Of a stretch of DNA of 7,524 nucleotides, positions 1 to 5,759 are shown one piece after another. The DNA is from Thermoprotei archaeon. Its GTDB lineage: Archaea > Thermoproteota > Thermoprotei_A > Sulfolobales > Desulfurococcaceae. Both the position numbers and the translations under genes were made by a program. Positions within the stretch are counted from its first letter, which is position 1. Each line of letters starts with the position of its first letter. The notes under the pieces are model-generated. The model searched no databases and was not told where the DNA came from. It worked only from the letters and a program-made list of their open reading frames with translations. The stretch spans positions 1 through 7,524 of the forward strand of contig QMWW01000053.1 of NCBI GenBank assembly GCA_003661825.1. The letters are read 5' to 3'.

Positions 1-1232
1 ACACCGGTGTATTCACAGTTACATTCGCTGTCAATAGAAGCGTAGGAAAGCCAGCTACTACAGTAACTATTGAGTACTCGGACGAAACGCCGACCTATAC
101 TGTTAGAACAATGTCAGACTGGCCAGATGCATACACGTATAGTGTGTCGTTAACTATAAAGAGCTTCACAGGTGTGCTACTTGTCAATGGTGTTGAGGAT
201 AGGCTAGAGGTAGGTCCAGCAACAACTCTAAACATCACGGTGGTCGATCCCGACGAAAACTTCGATCCAGATAAAGCTGATTCTGTGGAGGTGTATGTGA
301 GGCTATGGGATGGCACCTTCCTACCTGGATGGGGTCCAAAGGAAGTTCAGGAGACTGATGTAAATACCGGTGTATTCCACGAGTCTCTGGACATCACCGA
401 TCTTGGAGATCCAAGCGAGTACATAGGTAAGGAGATACAGATCATCTACAGAGATCCGTATAGCGCTACTGGTGGTGCTATAGCCAAGATAGTTACTGTG
501 AAGATTGTGAGCTGGGATCCGGTGATAAGCACTGACAAGAAGTTCTACAATATTGGCGAGAGGATTGTCATAACCGTTGAGGATCCGGACGCCAATACGA
601 AACCCGATGAGGAAGAGTCGATAACTGTGAGAGTCTACTCATCGTCTGACCCAATAGGAGTCCAGATACCGCTAACCGAGACTGGTCCAGATACCGGTGT
701 ATTCACTGGCGAGGTGCTGATAAGCAGTGAGATTGGCAGTGGTAGAGTCTATGCTGAGCTTGGAGATACCATAACCATTGAGTACACAGACAAGTACCCA
801 GCTGACTATGGAATCACTGAAGAGTCCAAGACCTTCACCTACACGGTGATGGTTGGAGTACCTACCGAGACTCCTATGAGTGTAACTGGCTTCACTATGG
901 TGAGCCCCGATACTGGTGAGACCGTAACGGCGTTCAAGGTCGGTACCAGAGCTGGTATCATAGCGACTATAAGCAATAGCGCTCCAACGACGCAGACCAT
1001 GGCTGTGATTGCTGTGATACAGGATCCGAACGGTGTAACAGTAGCTGTACAGGCAGTGAAGATACCGATTGCTGGCGGTGCTTCTGCTGATGTGATGTTC
1101 ACCTTCGTGCCGAAGCTACCAGGTACCTACACGGTGAACATATACGTAGTCAAGGGCCTATCACCTGCTGAGAGAACCATCGTGTTGACACCGGAGCCAG
1201 TATACACATACACCATAACTGTCGCGGAGTAA
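1..1232 (+). CDS. S-layer-type surface protein with repeated Ig-like domains (5'-partial)
   Basis: This is the C-terminal part of a large secreted surface protein, probably the lattice-forming S-layer subunit. The reading frame starting at base 3 is open to the left edge, so the true start lies outside the window; the ATG at 111 is internal. About 409 residues are visible. They form beta-rich repeats of about 110-120 residues, each ending in a TGVF motif (bases 3, 366 and 693) and containing acidic 'DPDxNxxPD' loops (for example VVDPDENFDPD and VEDPDANTKPD) that may bind calcium. The last stretch, from about base 850, is a different beta-sandwich that ends in VYTYTITVAE. There is no C-terminal membrane helix, so anchoring must come from another protein; the coiled-coil protein encoded 132 bases downstream is the natural candidate. 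The repeat style is known from archaeal S-layer proteins. The specific S-layer role is inferred from domains and neighbour. Confidence 0.8.
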   Translation, partial: TGVFTVTFAVNRSVGKPATTVTIEYSDETPTYTVRTMSDWPDAYTYSVSLTIKSFTGVLLVNGVEDRLEVGPATTLNITVVDPDENFDPDKADSVEVYVRLWDGTFLPGWGPKEVQETDVNTGVFHESLDITDLGDPSEYIGKEIQIIYRDPYSATGGAIAKIVTVKIVSWDPVISTDKKFYNIGERIVITVEDPDANTKPDEEESITVRVYSSSDPIGVQIPLTETGPDTGVFTGEVLISSEIGSGRVYAELGDTITIEYTDKYPADYGITEESKTFTYTVMVGVPTETPMSVTGFTMVSPDTGETVTAFKVGTRAGIIATISNSAPTTQTMAVIAVIQDPNGVTVAVQAVKIPIAGGASADVMFTFVPKLPGTYTVNIYVVKGLSPAERTIVLTPEPVYTYTITVAE

Positions 1233-1255
1233 GGGGCTTAGGCAATGCATTTCAC

Positions 1256-1320
1256 AAAAACAATTTTTACGTGTTTACCTCTCCTCTCCCTACTCCCTAT
1301 ACGCACTCCATCCAGATCCT
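1256..1320 (+). terminator. possible T-rich terminator and pyrimidine-rich spacer after the S-layer gene
   Basis: The 132-base spacer (1233-1364) holds A5-CAA-T5 (1256-1268) followed by a strongly pyrimidine-biased stretch (about 1274-1320, CTCTCCTCTCCC and similar). Archaeal termination often occurs at short T-runs, so this could end the S-layer transcript. It is weak evidence: there is only one T5 run and no longer hairpin. Confidence 0.35.
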
Positions 1321-1343
1321 CGTATCTCGGTCTCCGAATCTCG

Positions 1344-1352
1344 CATATGTAT
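1344..1352 (+). promoter_or_regulatory. possible TATA element for the stalk gene
   Basis: CATATGTAT is centred near 1348, about 26 bases before the ATG at 1374. That is the normal archaeal TATA-to-start distance, so transcription could begin at or next to that ATG. The match to the crenarchaeal consensus (TTTAWA-like) is only moderate. Read-through from the S-layer gene is an alternative. Confidence 0.35.
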
Positions 1353-1373
1353 CTCTATGTATAGGTGTGGGGT

Positions 1374-2627
1374 ATGTATATGGGTAGAACCACAGCTTTA
1401 GCAATACTCCTAGTACTGGTACTAGCAACAGCAGTTAGCGGAGTAGCTAGCTATGCACAGGAGCTCACTGTAAGTGTAGAGAAGAGCACGTACAGACCTG
1501 GAGAAACTGTTGTGATTACCGGTAGTGGTCCTGCTGGCAAGCATATAGGGCTATCAGTGCTCAACCCGAACGGTGTTGAAGTCCACTTCGCTATAGTGAA
1601 AGTGGGTAGCGATGGCACGTATAGAGCTGAGGTCAAACTACCATCTGAGGTACCCTACGAGAACTGGATCTACGGAAAGTACACGGTTAGAGTATACTAT
1701 GGCTCTCTGATCAAGGAGACATACTTTGAGCTAGTACCTGCAGGAGCCGTAACCGGTAAGGTGGTTGACGAGAGTGGTAAGCCTGTTGTAGGTGCAGAGG
1801 TTCTGGTTCTAGAGACTGGTGCTAAAGCCTATACCGATACCGAGGGCAAGTTCACCATAACAATTGAGGAGGGTAGCTATACTCTGCTCATATCCAAGCC
1901 TGGATACAAGAGCGTAGAGACTGAGGTCAGTGTAGAGACTGGTAAGACCGTAGACGTAGGCACTATTACTCTGGTATCCTATGACTACCTGATATCCACA
2001 ATCAACACCATGGTTAGCGATCTACAGGCAAAGATCTCTGAACTAGAGACTGCCTATGCTACAGTGTCTGAGAGCCTAGAAGAGATATCAAAGAGCCTGG
2101 AAGAGATCAAGAGCGGCCTATCCACACTAACGATAGCTATCGAGGGTATGTCTGGAGAGCTAGACTCTGTAAGCGGTAAGATGGATGCAGTCGTATCGAA
2201 GGTTGATGGACTGAAGGACCAGCTGAGCGCGATAGCTACTGGCGTGAGCAACAACAAGGCAGCTATAGATGCTCTATCCAAGAACCTTGCCCAGATCAGC
2301 ACGAAGCTAGAGGAGATATCTAGCAGTATCGCTGCGCTCAAGGGCGATATCTCTAAGGTGAAGAGCGATGTGCTGGATGCTGTATCGGGTGTTGCAAGCG
2401 ATGTGACGGCTGTGAAGAATACTGTTAGTGGTCTCCAGACCACGGTAAGCGATGTATCTAAGAGCGTAAGCGATCTAAGCACCAAGATCGATACGGTGAA
2501 GAGCGCTGTAGAAGCTAAGGTTGGCGAGCTGACAACCCTAATCGTAGTGACTCTGATACTAGCGCTAATCGCTGCAGCCGCATCGATCTACACAACCATC
2601 CAGATGGTTAAGAAGCTAGCAGGTTAG
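1374..2627 (+). CDS. SlaB-like S-layer stalk/anchor protein: secreted, coiled coil, C-terminal membrane helix
   Basis: This is a probable membrane anchor of the S-layer lattice, acting on the outer face of the cytoplasmic membrane. From the ATG at 1374 the protein has 417 residues. Residues 1-28 are a Sec signal peptide (hydrophobic core LAILLVLVLA, cut after SYA). Residues 30-122 are an Ig/macroglobulin-like beta domain (STYRPGETVVITG). Residues 125-202 are a carboxypeptidase-regulatory-like domain (TGKVVDESGKPVVGAEVLV, then YTDTEGKFTI). About 208-386 is a long Ser/Lys/Glu heptad coiled coil, 388-411 a membrane helix, and KKLAG the cytoplasmic tail. Signal, beta domains, coiled coil and TM is the architecture of Sulfolobales SlaB, and the gene follows the lattice gene as slaB follows slaA. 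GTG 1365 and ATG 1380 are alternative starts; 1374 fits both the TATA spacing and a GGTG motif 6 bases upstream. The role is inferred from architecture and neighbour, not from a sequence match. Confidence 0.8.
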   Translation: MYMGRTTALAILLVLVLATAVSGVASYAQELTVSVEKSTYRPGETVVITGSGPAGKHIGLSVLNPNGVEVHFAIVKVGSDGTYRAEVKLPSEVPYENWIYGKYTVRVYYGSLIKETYFELVPAGAVTGKVVDESGKPVVGAEVLVLETGAKAYTDTEGKFTITIEEGSYTLLISKPGYKSVETEVSVETGKTVDVGTITLVSYDYLISTINTMVSDLQAKISELETAYATVSESLEEISKSLEEIKSGLSTLTIAIEGMSGELDSVSGKMDAVVSKVDGLKDQLSAIATGVSNNKAAIDALSKNLAQISTKLEEISSSIAALKGDISKVKSDVLDAVSGVASDVTAVKNTVSGLQTTVSDVSKSVSDLSTKIDTVKSAVEAKVGELTTLIVVTLILALIAAAASIYTTIQMVKKLAG

Positions 2628-2635
2628 ATTCCTAC

Positions 2636-3166
2636 TTAAACAACCTGTTTTTCAACACCTTTCCTAACCCTTATAGCAAAAACCCCACCGCTCTCCTCAA
2701 CCTCTAGACCGCCACCAGCTGCAATACCCTTAACAAGCTCGGCTAGAGACTTCACATTCTCAGCTGTTGGGACTATAATCAGCTTGTCTCCAGAAGATAT
2801 CGCTACTCCATAGAGCTTGCACAGAACCTCAACAACCATCTCGATATCTGTACCAAGCTCTTTCAGAACAGTGCCTATCCTCATACCCAGGGATCTAGCT
2901 CTAGCGGGATCAATGCCCTTATCTAGGAAGTCTATAGGTATCGGAACGAACTTAAACTGGCTGAGGGTGTACAGTACATAGAGCTCATCTAGAGCTGCTG
3001 GAGCAAATATCCCAAGCTCTTCAAGCTTTAGCACTCTATCGATTAGCTTCTTCATGTAGGTAGATATCGTTAGCCCATGCCTATTAGCGATCTCCTTTAT
3101 GACGTCTGCTGTAGACCTGTCTATAGTCAGAGTCTTCCTCTTAGGCACTCTCTTCTCTAGAGCCAA
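2636..3166 (-). CDS. ribbon-helix-helix-like protein with an unrecognised alpha/beta C-terminal domain (paralog B)
   Basis: This is a probable DNA-binding regulator of 176 residues and the last gene of the four-gene pilin operon. Residues 11-48 fit a ribbon-helix-helix: strand KTLTIDR, helix STADVIKEIANRHG, a turn, then helix STYMKKLIDRVLKLEE. The basic N terminus (KRVPKRK) suits DNA contact. Residues 60-176 are an alpha/beta region that I do not recognise, with helix TDIEMVVEVLCKLYG and strands DKLIIVP and VFAIRVRKG. The start is TTG at 3166; a GGTGG motif at 3173-3177, six bases upstream, supports it. It overlaps the preceding gene by 26 bases, indicating translational coupling. The whole protein resembles its upstream neighbour in layout, so the two look like an old tandem duplication. 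RHH proteins usually act as dimers; these two could form a heterodimer. The regulatory role is inferred, and the target is unknown. Confidence 0.7.
   Translation of the reverse strand: MALEKRVPKRKTLTIDRSTADVIKEIANRHGLTISTYMKKLIDRVLKLEELGIFAPAALDELYVLYTLSQFKFVPIPIDFLDKGIDPARARSLGMRIGTVLKELGTDIEMVVEVLCKLYGVAISSGDKLIIVPTAENVKSLAELVKGIAAGGGLEVEESGGVFAIRVRKGVEKQVV
2648..2652 (+). terminator. possible T5 terminator of the stalk gene
   Basis: A T5 run occurs 21 bases after the stop of the stalk gene, inside the 3' end of the converging RHH gene. Only 8 bases (2628-2635) separate the two converging stop codons, so the + strand transcript must end within its neighbour or run antisense to it. The evidence is weak. 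Confidence 0.25.
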
Positions 3167-3728
3167 TCTCTACCACCAGCGATACAATACCCTCTCCACT
3201 CTCAGCCGATACAACTCTATAGCCTAGAGACCTTAGAAACTCAACTGCTACCTCTCTAACTATACAGAGAACTCTCTCCGAGTAGTTCATGGAGGAGATA
3301 ACTATCTTGGCACCAGTAGGAGAAGACCTAATGTCTATAGATGCATCTGGAAACCACGCAGATAGAAGAATCTTGAGATCCCTTAGGCTAGCACCACGTT
3401 TCAGTCTAGATAGCTCTGCATACCATCTACAAGCGTGCTTAAGTATACGCATAATCTCCTCGAGCTCGCTATCGCTAACAGCATCGATTATCCTGTAGAC
3501 AGCCTCTCTCGGTAGTAGCACACCGCTTATCCTAATGAGATCCCAGAGCGCATCGATAATCTCTAGGGCTCTAGCCATATCCATATCGTACTCAACGATA
3601 TCCAAGACACTAGAGATCAGGGATTCTAGAAGATCCCTAAAGGGGACACCAAGCTTTTCGGAGATGCGGATAATCCTATCCACCAGATCCTCTGATACCG
3701 GTATGAGCCTTCGAGGAGCTTTAGACAC
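3141..3728 (-). CDS. ribbon-helix-helix-like protein with an alpha/beta C-terminal domain (paralog A)
   Basis: This is a probable regulator of 195 residues, third in the operon. The N terminus (about 6-40) reads as a degenerate ribbon-helix-helix: strand RRLIPVSE, helix DLVDRIIRISEKLG, a turn at VP, then helix FRDLLESLISSVLDIVE. A helical middle (about 50-105, IIDALWDLIRISGVLLP) and a C-terminal alpha/beta part (strand AKIVISSMN, helix RVLCIVREVAVEFLRSLG, strands YRVVSAES and IVSLVVEIG) follow. The layout parallels the downstream protein: LWDLIRISGVLLPREAVYRI lines up with LYTLSQFKFVPIPIDFLDKG. The start is GTG at 3728, three bases after the stop of the large pilin-like gene, so the two are almost certainly cotranscribed. 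The N-terminal strand is less basic than in its paralog, so DNA binding may be weaker or need the partner. I do not recognise the C-terminal family, and the function is inferred. Confidence 0.65.
   Translation of the reverse strand: MSKAPRRLIPVSEDLVDRIIRISEKLGVPFRDLLESLISSVLDIVEYDMDMARALEIIDALWDLIRISGVLLPREAVYRIIDAVSDSELEEIMRILKHACRWYAELSRLKRGASLRDLKILLSAWFPDASIDIRSSPTGAKIVISSMNYSERVLCIVREVAVEFLRSLGYRVVSAESGEGIVSLVVEIGSREESA
3173..3177 (-). promoter_or_regulatory. ribosome binding site deciding a TTG start
   Basis: On the - strand GGTGG, matching the core of archaeal SD GGAGGTGA, lies six bases before TTG 3166 and within the coding sequence of the upstream RHH gene. It favours this unusual start over the in-frame GTG six codons later. 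Confidence 0.6.
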
Positions 3729-3731
3729 CTG

Positions 3732-4988
3732 CTAGCCCCAGGGCTTGACTAGTACCACAATAGATTTAAATGGGTTGTAGTCGTAGGGCATCGGTATGTA
3801 TATCCCCATGGTCTGATAGGTTTCCTCGCCTGCTCTAAACTTGCAGTAGCTCCACCTGTAGGCATCATCAACGTAGAATCTGTACCTAAACTCAACGCTG
3901 TTCAGGGGCTGTGTATAGATATATGTTCCATCCTCTGTAGCTCTAGTACTAGGCTTAGACACTATCTCTATGTATACTGGCGGATCGTCTCTGTAAGCAA
4001 TATCGAGAGATGCGAAAACCCCTGGTGCACCGCTGTACCTACTATAGATCCTGGTCATGAATGTGTAGTGCTTAGGCTCGAAGAACTGCACAATCTTCAA
4101 TCCGTTGATAGCTGGCTTAGTGGTGTAGCTAACGTATACGCTCGGTAGTAGGAACAGTATGTAGCTACAGTCGGGCCGGATTATCCTGTAGTAGACCTCT
4201 ATGTTGGTCAGAAGCAGGGTATCGCCATAGCGAATCTTCTTAGAGTAGTTACCTAGCTTAACGCTCTTGCTAAAACCACATCCAGTAGCTATCTCGCCAG
4301 AGAACTTCTGACAGTCATGCCAGAATCTGTAGCATATAGACACGGTATAGTAAACTCGATCTCCATCGTCGGAGATGCGGAAGCTTGCGGCTATACCTAG
4401 GTAGCGTAACCACCACTCGTACACAGCTTCGGAGTAGCCGATGGGGATATAGTTATTGACTATGGATAGATAGTCTGAGGTGCTCAACATCTTCGCTAGC
4501 AGAGCTGCGTACACACCTCCGCTAGCTAGATCCTCAAGCTCCTCCATTTCATCCATAAGCTCCTGGATCTCGCTAGGGGTCGCAGTAGAGTTGATTGGTG
4601 GTGAGCAGAATAGGTTTAGCTTATCCGTCACTACGCATACCGCTTCGAGCTCCTCCTCTACAGCGCTATACCCCTTCAGCTCCTCTAGTACCATTCTATA
4701 TCCGCTAGATAGGTGGATAGGGCTATCGAGGCTCACAATAGATACTTTATCTCTACAGATGTAGATCAGCGCTATAGCGTAAGCGTCTCCACGATCGATA
4801 ACGAGGCTAGAGTCCTCCAACTCCAGCTCTAGGAATTCGGTACCGCTTTCAGCAATCTCGCGAGCTAGAAGAGCGTACCTCTCTAAGTTAGCCCCAATCA
4901 CTGTACCGAGCGTGATCAGCATAATCATCGATGCTGTAGCTACTAGAGCAACCATATACTCTCCCTGGCCACGTAGATACCGTGCCAT
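3732..4988 (-). CDS. large type IV pilin-like surface protein with class III signal peptide
   Basis: This is a probable pilin or minor pilin-like protein of 418 residues, exported and processed by a PibD/FlaK-type prepilin peptidase. The N terminus is a class III signal: MARYLRG, a likely cut between G7 and Q8, then QGEYMVALVATASMIMLITL as the hydrophobic pilin helix. E10, at +3 of the mature protein, stands near the conserved glutamate (+5) of many pilins. The remaining ~370 residues are a large, Tyr-rich ectodomain with eight Cys (for example FWHDCQKF and ATGCGF), an even number that would suit disulphide bonds outside a hyperthermophile. It is much larger than an ordinary archaeal pilin (100-170 residues), so it may be a tip, adhesin or minor subunit. 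Six bases separate it from the small pilin-like gene upstream, and it has a perfect SD. The ectodomain is not recognised. Confidence 0.65.
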   Translation of the reverse strand: MARYLRGQGEYMVALVATASMIMLITLGTVIGANLERYALLAREIAESGTEFLELELEDSSLVIDRGDAYAIALIYICRDKVSIVSLDSPIHLSSGYRMVLEELKGYSAVEEELEAVCVVTDKLNLFCSPPINSTATPSEIQELMDEMEELEDLASGGVYAALLAKMLSTSDYLSIVNNYIPIGYSEAVYEWWLRYLGIAASFRISDDGDRVYYTVSICYRFWHDCQKFSGEIATGCGFSKSVKLGNYSKKIRYGDTLLLTNIEVYYRIIRPDCSYILFLLPSVYVSYTTKPAINGLKIVQFFEPKHYTFMTRIYSRYSGAPGVFASLDIAYRDDPPVYIEIVSKPSTRATEDGTYIYTQPLNSVEFRYRFYVDDAYRWSYCKFRAGEETYQTMGIYIPMPYDYNPFKSIVVLVKPWG

Positions 4989-4993
4989 AGAGA

Positions 4994-5002
4994 ATCACCT
5001 CC
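4994..5002 (-). promoter_or_regulatory. full-length Shine-Dalgarno containing the upstream stop codon
   Basis: On the - strand GGAGGTGAT is a full complement to the archaeal 16S rRNA 3' end and lies five bases before ATG 4988. Its TGA (4995-4997) is the stop codon of the small pilin-like gene, and its GGG AGG context encodes that protein's last Gly-Arg. A ribosome finishing the first pilin therefore sits on the initiation signal of the second, which implies tight translational coupling. Confidence 0.85.
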
Positions 5003-5387
5003 CTATAGGGTATACATAGACTAGCCTACCGGTAGACACCATGAGAGCTCTCGGAGATTCGTTGTCACGTAGATAGAGCTTGAATACCCTGACATCGCCA
5101 GGATCTAGCTGCAGAGAGCCTATTTCGATGGTGTTTCCAAGCGATGTCACTACCCTTAGAGAGCCATTCACGATGTTGAGCGCTTTTACAGCACATATCC
5201 ATGCACCGCTAATGTTCCAGCACCTAGCGATAGCAAGCGGCTGCTTGCTATCGGTTTCTATAGCTGAGCGCACAATGCCGTAGCTCTCAGCAACCTTAGC
5301 AAGTAGGTAGATACCTGCGCTCGCCAGTATGCTCGTAACTATAGCTAGAGCGACTAGGTTGGATACAGCTCTTCTGAGAATATTCAC
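4995..5387 (-). CDS. small type IV pilin-like protein
   Basis: This is a probable pilin or minor pilin of 130 residues and the first gene of the - strand operon. The N terminus MNILRRAVSNLVALAIVTSI is typical of archaeal pilins: two Arg, then a likely prepilin peptidase cut between A7 and V8, followed by an uninterrupted hydrophobic helix to about residue 33. The rest is a compact beta-rich domain (SLRVVTSLGNTIEIGSLQL, DVRVFKLYLRDN). Its only two cysteines, C56 and C65 (RCWNISGAWICAV), are placed to form a disulphide. The start is GTG at 5387, about 26 bases from a TATA-like element, which suggests a leaderless transcript; the GGGAG just upstream is too close to be a good SD. It could be the main filament subunit and the larger neighbour a cap. 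No assembly ATPase or platform protein is encoded in the window. Confidence 0.7.
   Translation of the reverse strand: MNILRRAVSNLVALAIVTSILASAGIYLLAKVAESYGIVRSAIETDSKQPLAIARCWNISGAWICAVKALNIVNGSLRVVTSLGNTIEIGSLQLDPGDVRVFKLYLRDNESPRALMVSTGRLVYVYPIGR
5228..5253. repeat. perfect inverted repeat inside the small pilin gene (11-bp arms, 4-base loop)
   Basis: Arms CGATAGCAAGC (5228-5238) and GCTTGCTATCG (5243-5253) are exact reverse complements around the loop GGCT. In the pilin mRNA this would form a strong hairpin about 135-160 bases after the start codon. No codon-level reason for it is evident. Confidence 0.8.
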
Positions 5388-5408
5388 AGCTCCCTAGATA
5401 GAGAGCGG

Positions 5409-5418
5409 GTTTATATCG
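5409..5418. promoter_or_regulatory. single central TATA element between divergent pilin and vapB genes
   Basis: GTTTATATCG sits at the midpoint (5413) of the 51-base spacer 5388-5438. Read rightward, TTTATATC is about 26 bases before ATG 5439 (vapB), with the purine-rich GAGAGCGGG upstream that could serve as a BRE. Read leftward, GATATAAA is about 26 bases before GTG 5387 (pilin). Both genes would be leaderless from this one element. The better BRE context favours the vapB direction. Confidence 0.6.
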
Positions 5419-5438
5419 CGCTGCAGCACCACGGATTT

Positions 5439-5759
5439 ATGGTGATGGATCTAGCTAGGCTAGAGGATATATGTGGGACAGTGGATTTCATACTTGGTGG
5501 GACAGTGGAATCTATTGTACGTGTTGACGAACGTGGTCGCATCACGATACCTAGCGATATCAGAGCTCGAGTTGGGTTGAAGAGCTTAGCTAGGATACGT
5601 GTTGAAGGGGATAGGATAGTAATTGAACCTATTAAGGATCCTATCGAGCGAATAGAGTCGCTCGTAATCGATGGTCCTCGCGATATAGAGGCGGAGATCT
5701 CTAGCCTTAGGAAAGCCGCCGAGGAAGAGTTGCTGAAGAGGTTTAACGAGAGATGGTAG
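5439..5759 (+). CDS. vapB: AbrB/SpoVT-type antitoxin of a VapBC pair
   Basis: This is a 106-residue antitoxin that should bind and inhibit the PIN toxin encoded next and repress their common promoter. Residues 23-66 are a swapped-hairpin AbrB domain: VESIVRVDERGRITIPSDIRA, then ARIRVEGDRIVIEPI, with the hallmark 'GRITIP'. The acidic, helical C terminus (about 68-106, IEAEISSLRKAAEEELLKRF) is the expected toxin-neutralising tail. The stop overlaps the vapC start by seven bases. The TATA spacing supports a leaderless start at ATG 5439; ATG 5445 and in-frame GTG codons at 5481 and 5505 are alternatives. An odd point is the ~20-residue extension before the AbrB domain, which contains an eight-codon tandem duplication (GTVDF / GTVES). 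The family call is secure; autoregulation is inferred. Confidence 0.85.
   Translation: MVMDLARLEDICGTVDFILGGTVESIVRVDERGRITIPSDIRARVGLKSLARIRVEGDRIVIEPIKDPIERIESLVIDGPRDIEAEISSLRKAAEEELLKRFNERW
5473..5509 (+). repeat. 24-base tandem duplication at the start of vapB
   Basis: GTGGGACAGTGGA occurs exactly at 5473-5485 and again at 5497-5509, with a period of 24 bases and in frame, giving GTVDF...GTVES in the protein. This looks like a recent in-frame duplication just ahead of the AbrB domain. Both copies contain in-frame GTG codons (5481, 5505). Confidence 0.75.

Noticed and set aside
111..113. ATG 111 as start of the S-layer gene
   Set aside because: The frame is open upstream to base 3 and encodes another TGVF repeat strand, so the ATG is internal.
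1410..1425. CTAGTAC-TG-GTACTAG inverted repeat
   Set aside because: It encodes the Leu/Val core of the signal peptide; CTA/GTA codon preference explains it and the arms are only 7 bp.
2428..2443. GTGGTCT-CC-AGACCAC inverted repeat
   Set aside because: Short arms within the coiled-coil coding sequence and no neighbouring signal; likely chance.
2054..2485. 143-residue - strand reading frame
   Set aside because: It lies opposite the coiled-coil region; its Ser/Leu-rich translation is the mirror of the heptad repeats and has no start signal.
5645..5664. CGAGCGA...TCGCTCG inverted repeat in vapB
   Set aside because: Seven-bp arms inside coding sequence in a genome segment rich in short palindromes (such as CCCTATAGGG and CTACCGGTAG); no added support.
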